Shown: in pieces, positions 41,296 to 41,998 of the stretch
Position numbering within the stretch: position 1 is the first letter of the stretch
Layout: the number at the start of each line of letters is the position of its first letter
Assembly (NCBI GenBank): GCA_031290885.1
Contig: JAISLQ010000063.1
Span: 1 to 41,998, forward strand
Direction: 5' to 3'
DNA length: 41,998 nt
Source of the DNA: Acidaminococcales bacterium
GTDB taxonomy: Bacteria; Bacillota; Negativicutes; Acidaminococcales; JAISLQ01
Notes under the pieces: generated by a model
Told to the model about the DNA's origin: nothing
What the model saw: the letters and a program-made list of their open reading frames with translations, nothing else
The model's database searches: none
Made by a program: the position numbers and the translations under genes

Positions 41296-41541
41296 TTACG
41301 GATTTTCATACTTTTTAATAAAAACTTCCGCTGCCGCCCGGTCGCCTTTTTTCACTATGCGCTCAAAGGCTTTGATAAGTGCCCATTCGTCCTCGAAGGC
41401 TCTCATCTGGGGGCGCTGCGGGCGCGTGGGGCGCGGTTCTTTTTTCGGCCCCCTTGTCCGCGGTGAACTATCCTTAGAACCCGATTTCCTGCCCGCTCCC
41501 GCTCTTGCGCCTCCCCATCCGTCTTTAGTACCGTCTTTCAT
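41296..41541 (-). CDS. 81-residue basic protein with GGARAGAGRK motif
   Basis: ATG at 41541; the start overlaps the end of the upstream membrane peptide gene by 17 bases. The N-terminus, WGGARAGAGRKSGSKDS, is the glycine/arginine pattern seen at the start of many small phage and plasmid proteins. A basic, proline-rich stretch follows, then a helical C-terminus (FEDEWALIKAFERIVKKGDRAAAEVFIKKY). The last part could be an interaction helix. I do not recognise a specific function. It ends just before the bidirectional terminator. Confidence 0.65.
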   Translation of the reverse strand: MKDGTKDGWGGARAGAGRKSGSKDSSPRTRGPKKEPRPTRPQRPQMRAFEDEWALIKAFERIVKKGDRAAAEVFIKKYENP

Positions 41542-41692
41542 ATACGGCTAACCCCACGATAATCAACTCACCTGCTGCCAACAGCCCTATAAATGCCGCT
41601 TTTGCCGCATTTATGTCCCAATCGATTTTGCTGGCCAAAAAAGATATTACAATTAAATTAAGTATAGTGGATATCGCTTGCCTTTTTGACAT
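41525..41692 (-). CDS. 55-residue two-span membrane protein
   Basis: An ATG at 41692 has a perfect AGGAGGT ribosome-binding site. The peptide begins MSKRQAISTILNLIVISFLA, has a second hydrophobic segment (AAFIGLLAAGELIIVGLAV) and ends YERRY. Two spans and positive ends resemble small holin-like or plasmid membrane proteins, but no family is recognised. It is translationally coupled to the basic protein at 41541. Confidence 0.7.
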   Translation of the reverse strand: MSKRQAISTILNLIVISFLASKIDWDINAAKAAFIGLLAAGELIIVGLAVYERRY

Positions 41693-41717
41693 TTTTCGCA
41701 CCTCCTGCTATAATGTA

Positions 41718-41744
41718 GGCAGCGGGGGCTTTCGCCCCCCTGCC
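41718..41744. promoter_or_regulatory. Strong GC hairpin upstream of the small membrane protein
   Basis: GGCAG and GGGGGC pair with GCCCCC, C and TGCC around a TTTC loop (GAAA on the minus strand), with one bulged C at 41723. No U tract follows on the minus strand. It lies 26 bases upstream of the ATG at 41692 and could protect the transcript or separate two genes. Confidence 0.5.
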
Positions 41745-41754
41745 TTGCCCTCGG

Positions 41755-41889
41755 TTACCGCTTGTGCTTTGGTCGGCTTCGGCGGTTGCCGGGGCTTTTG
41801 GTTTTGCGGCGGCTTTTCAGCTTGTCCAGCCTGTCCCAAATCTGGAGCAGGAGTGTCGCTGTCGCGACCGCTGCAGCATATATAGTCAA
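41755..41889 (-). CDS. Possible 44-residue membrane-anchored basic peptide, maybe truncated by an IS
   Basis: A TTG at 41889 opens a 44-codon frame: a short hydrophobic segment (LTIYAAVATATLLLQIW) followed by DRLDKLKSRRKTKSPGNRRS and a basic end. A span followed by a strongly basic cytoplasmic tail looks protein-like. The transposase gene starts 45 bases beyond on the other strand, so its 5' part may have been lost to insertion. An alternative frame in the same place (41708-41896) is proline-rich and looks less plausible. Confidence 0.35.
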   Translation of the reverse strand: MTIYAAAVATATLLLQIWDRLDKLKSRRKTKSPGNRRSRPKHKR

Positions 41890-41933
41890 ATAGCATTGAA
41901 AATGTGACAGTAAATTGATAATATAAAATTGCT

Positions 41934-41998
41934 ATGAGCTATGATAAAAAATATAGAAAACGGACAATTGAATATCTGAACGCTGGACACACATACAG
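41934..41998 (+). CDS. Start of an IS630-like transposase (continues past the window)
   Basis: The frame from the ATG at 41934 encodes MSYDKKYRKRTIEYLNAGHTY and then leaves the window. The pattern MSY...YR.R...YL..GHT is the N-terminus of IS630-family transposases, whose helix-turn-helix follows. Only 21 residues are visible, so the family call rests on this short block. AT-rich sequence upstream (41890-41933) probably contains the left terminal repeat. Confidence 0.55.
   Translation, partial: MSYDKKYRKRTIEYLNAGHTY

Overview
The window reads as chromosome from a diderm Firmicute of the class Negativicutes. Firmicute-type housekeeping genes (scpA/scpB, a DacF-like carboxypeptidase, guaB, the order miaB-mutS-mutL-miaA-hfq) sit beside genes that require an outer membrane: a type V autotransporter with a beta-barrel and C-terminal Phe, and a set of secreted FlgP/FlgT-like proteins. 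This placement is inference from gene content; no rRNA or marker tree is available here. Initiation at TTG or GTG is frequent (scpA, miaB, xer, miaA, the CsgG-like gene and others).

Layout. 1-8396 (minus strand): a tightly packed housekeeping run with a flavoprotein cut by the left edge, rluB, a D,D-carboxypeptidase, scpB, scpA, trpS, an M50 protease, an enoyl-CoA hydratase family enzyme and guaB. 8690-11398 (plus): an orphan hybrid histidine kinase, then a small XRE regulator on the minus strand. 11980-14944: a structured leader resembling a class I c-di-GMP riboswitch, followed by three secreted proteins that together carry the domains of Vibrio FlgO/FlgP/FlgT. A long hairpin terminator at 14981-15030 separates them from a convergent polar amino acid ABC transporter (15141-17405). 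17650-18823: an HD-domain protein and an orphan Vsr-like endonuclease.

19041-29813 (plus): miaB, mutS, mutL, a RsmJ-like methyltransferase, miaA, hfq with a 240-nt structured leader, a Xer recombinase, a divergent polysaccharide deacetylase and a DJ-1/PfpI protein. htpX follows behind its own promoter and an 18-bp palindrome. 30846-33000 is decayed DNA around panD: a 32-residue membrane peptide, a frameshifted M48 peptidase remnant, an ISAs1-type transposase remnant and two diverged copies of a palindromic repeat. 33066-37469 encodes a 1467-residue autotransporter with a GGG-centred passenger repeat.

38035-41998 is accessory DNA starting at tRNA-Arg(ACG). A minus-strand operon from a near-consensus promoter encodes an amidoligase, a small ORF split by an in-frame stop, an AIG2/gamma-glutamylcyclotransferase-like protein whose only plausible start codon is ATA, a small DNA-binding-like protein and an ADP-ribosylglycohydrolase. 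Upstream are very small membrane or basic proteins of mobile-element character, and at the right edge the start of an IS630-like transposase. The amidoligase operon and the riboswitch-led FlgO/P/T-like cluster are the two most interesting systems in the window.
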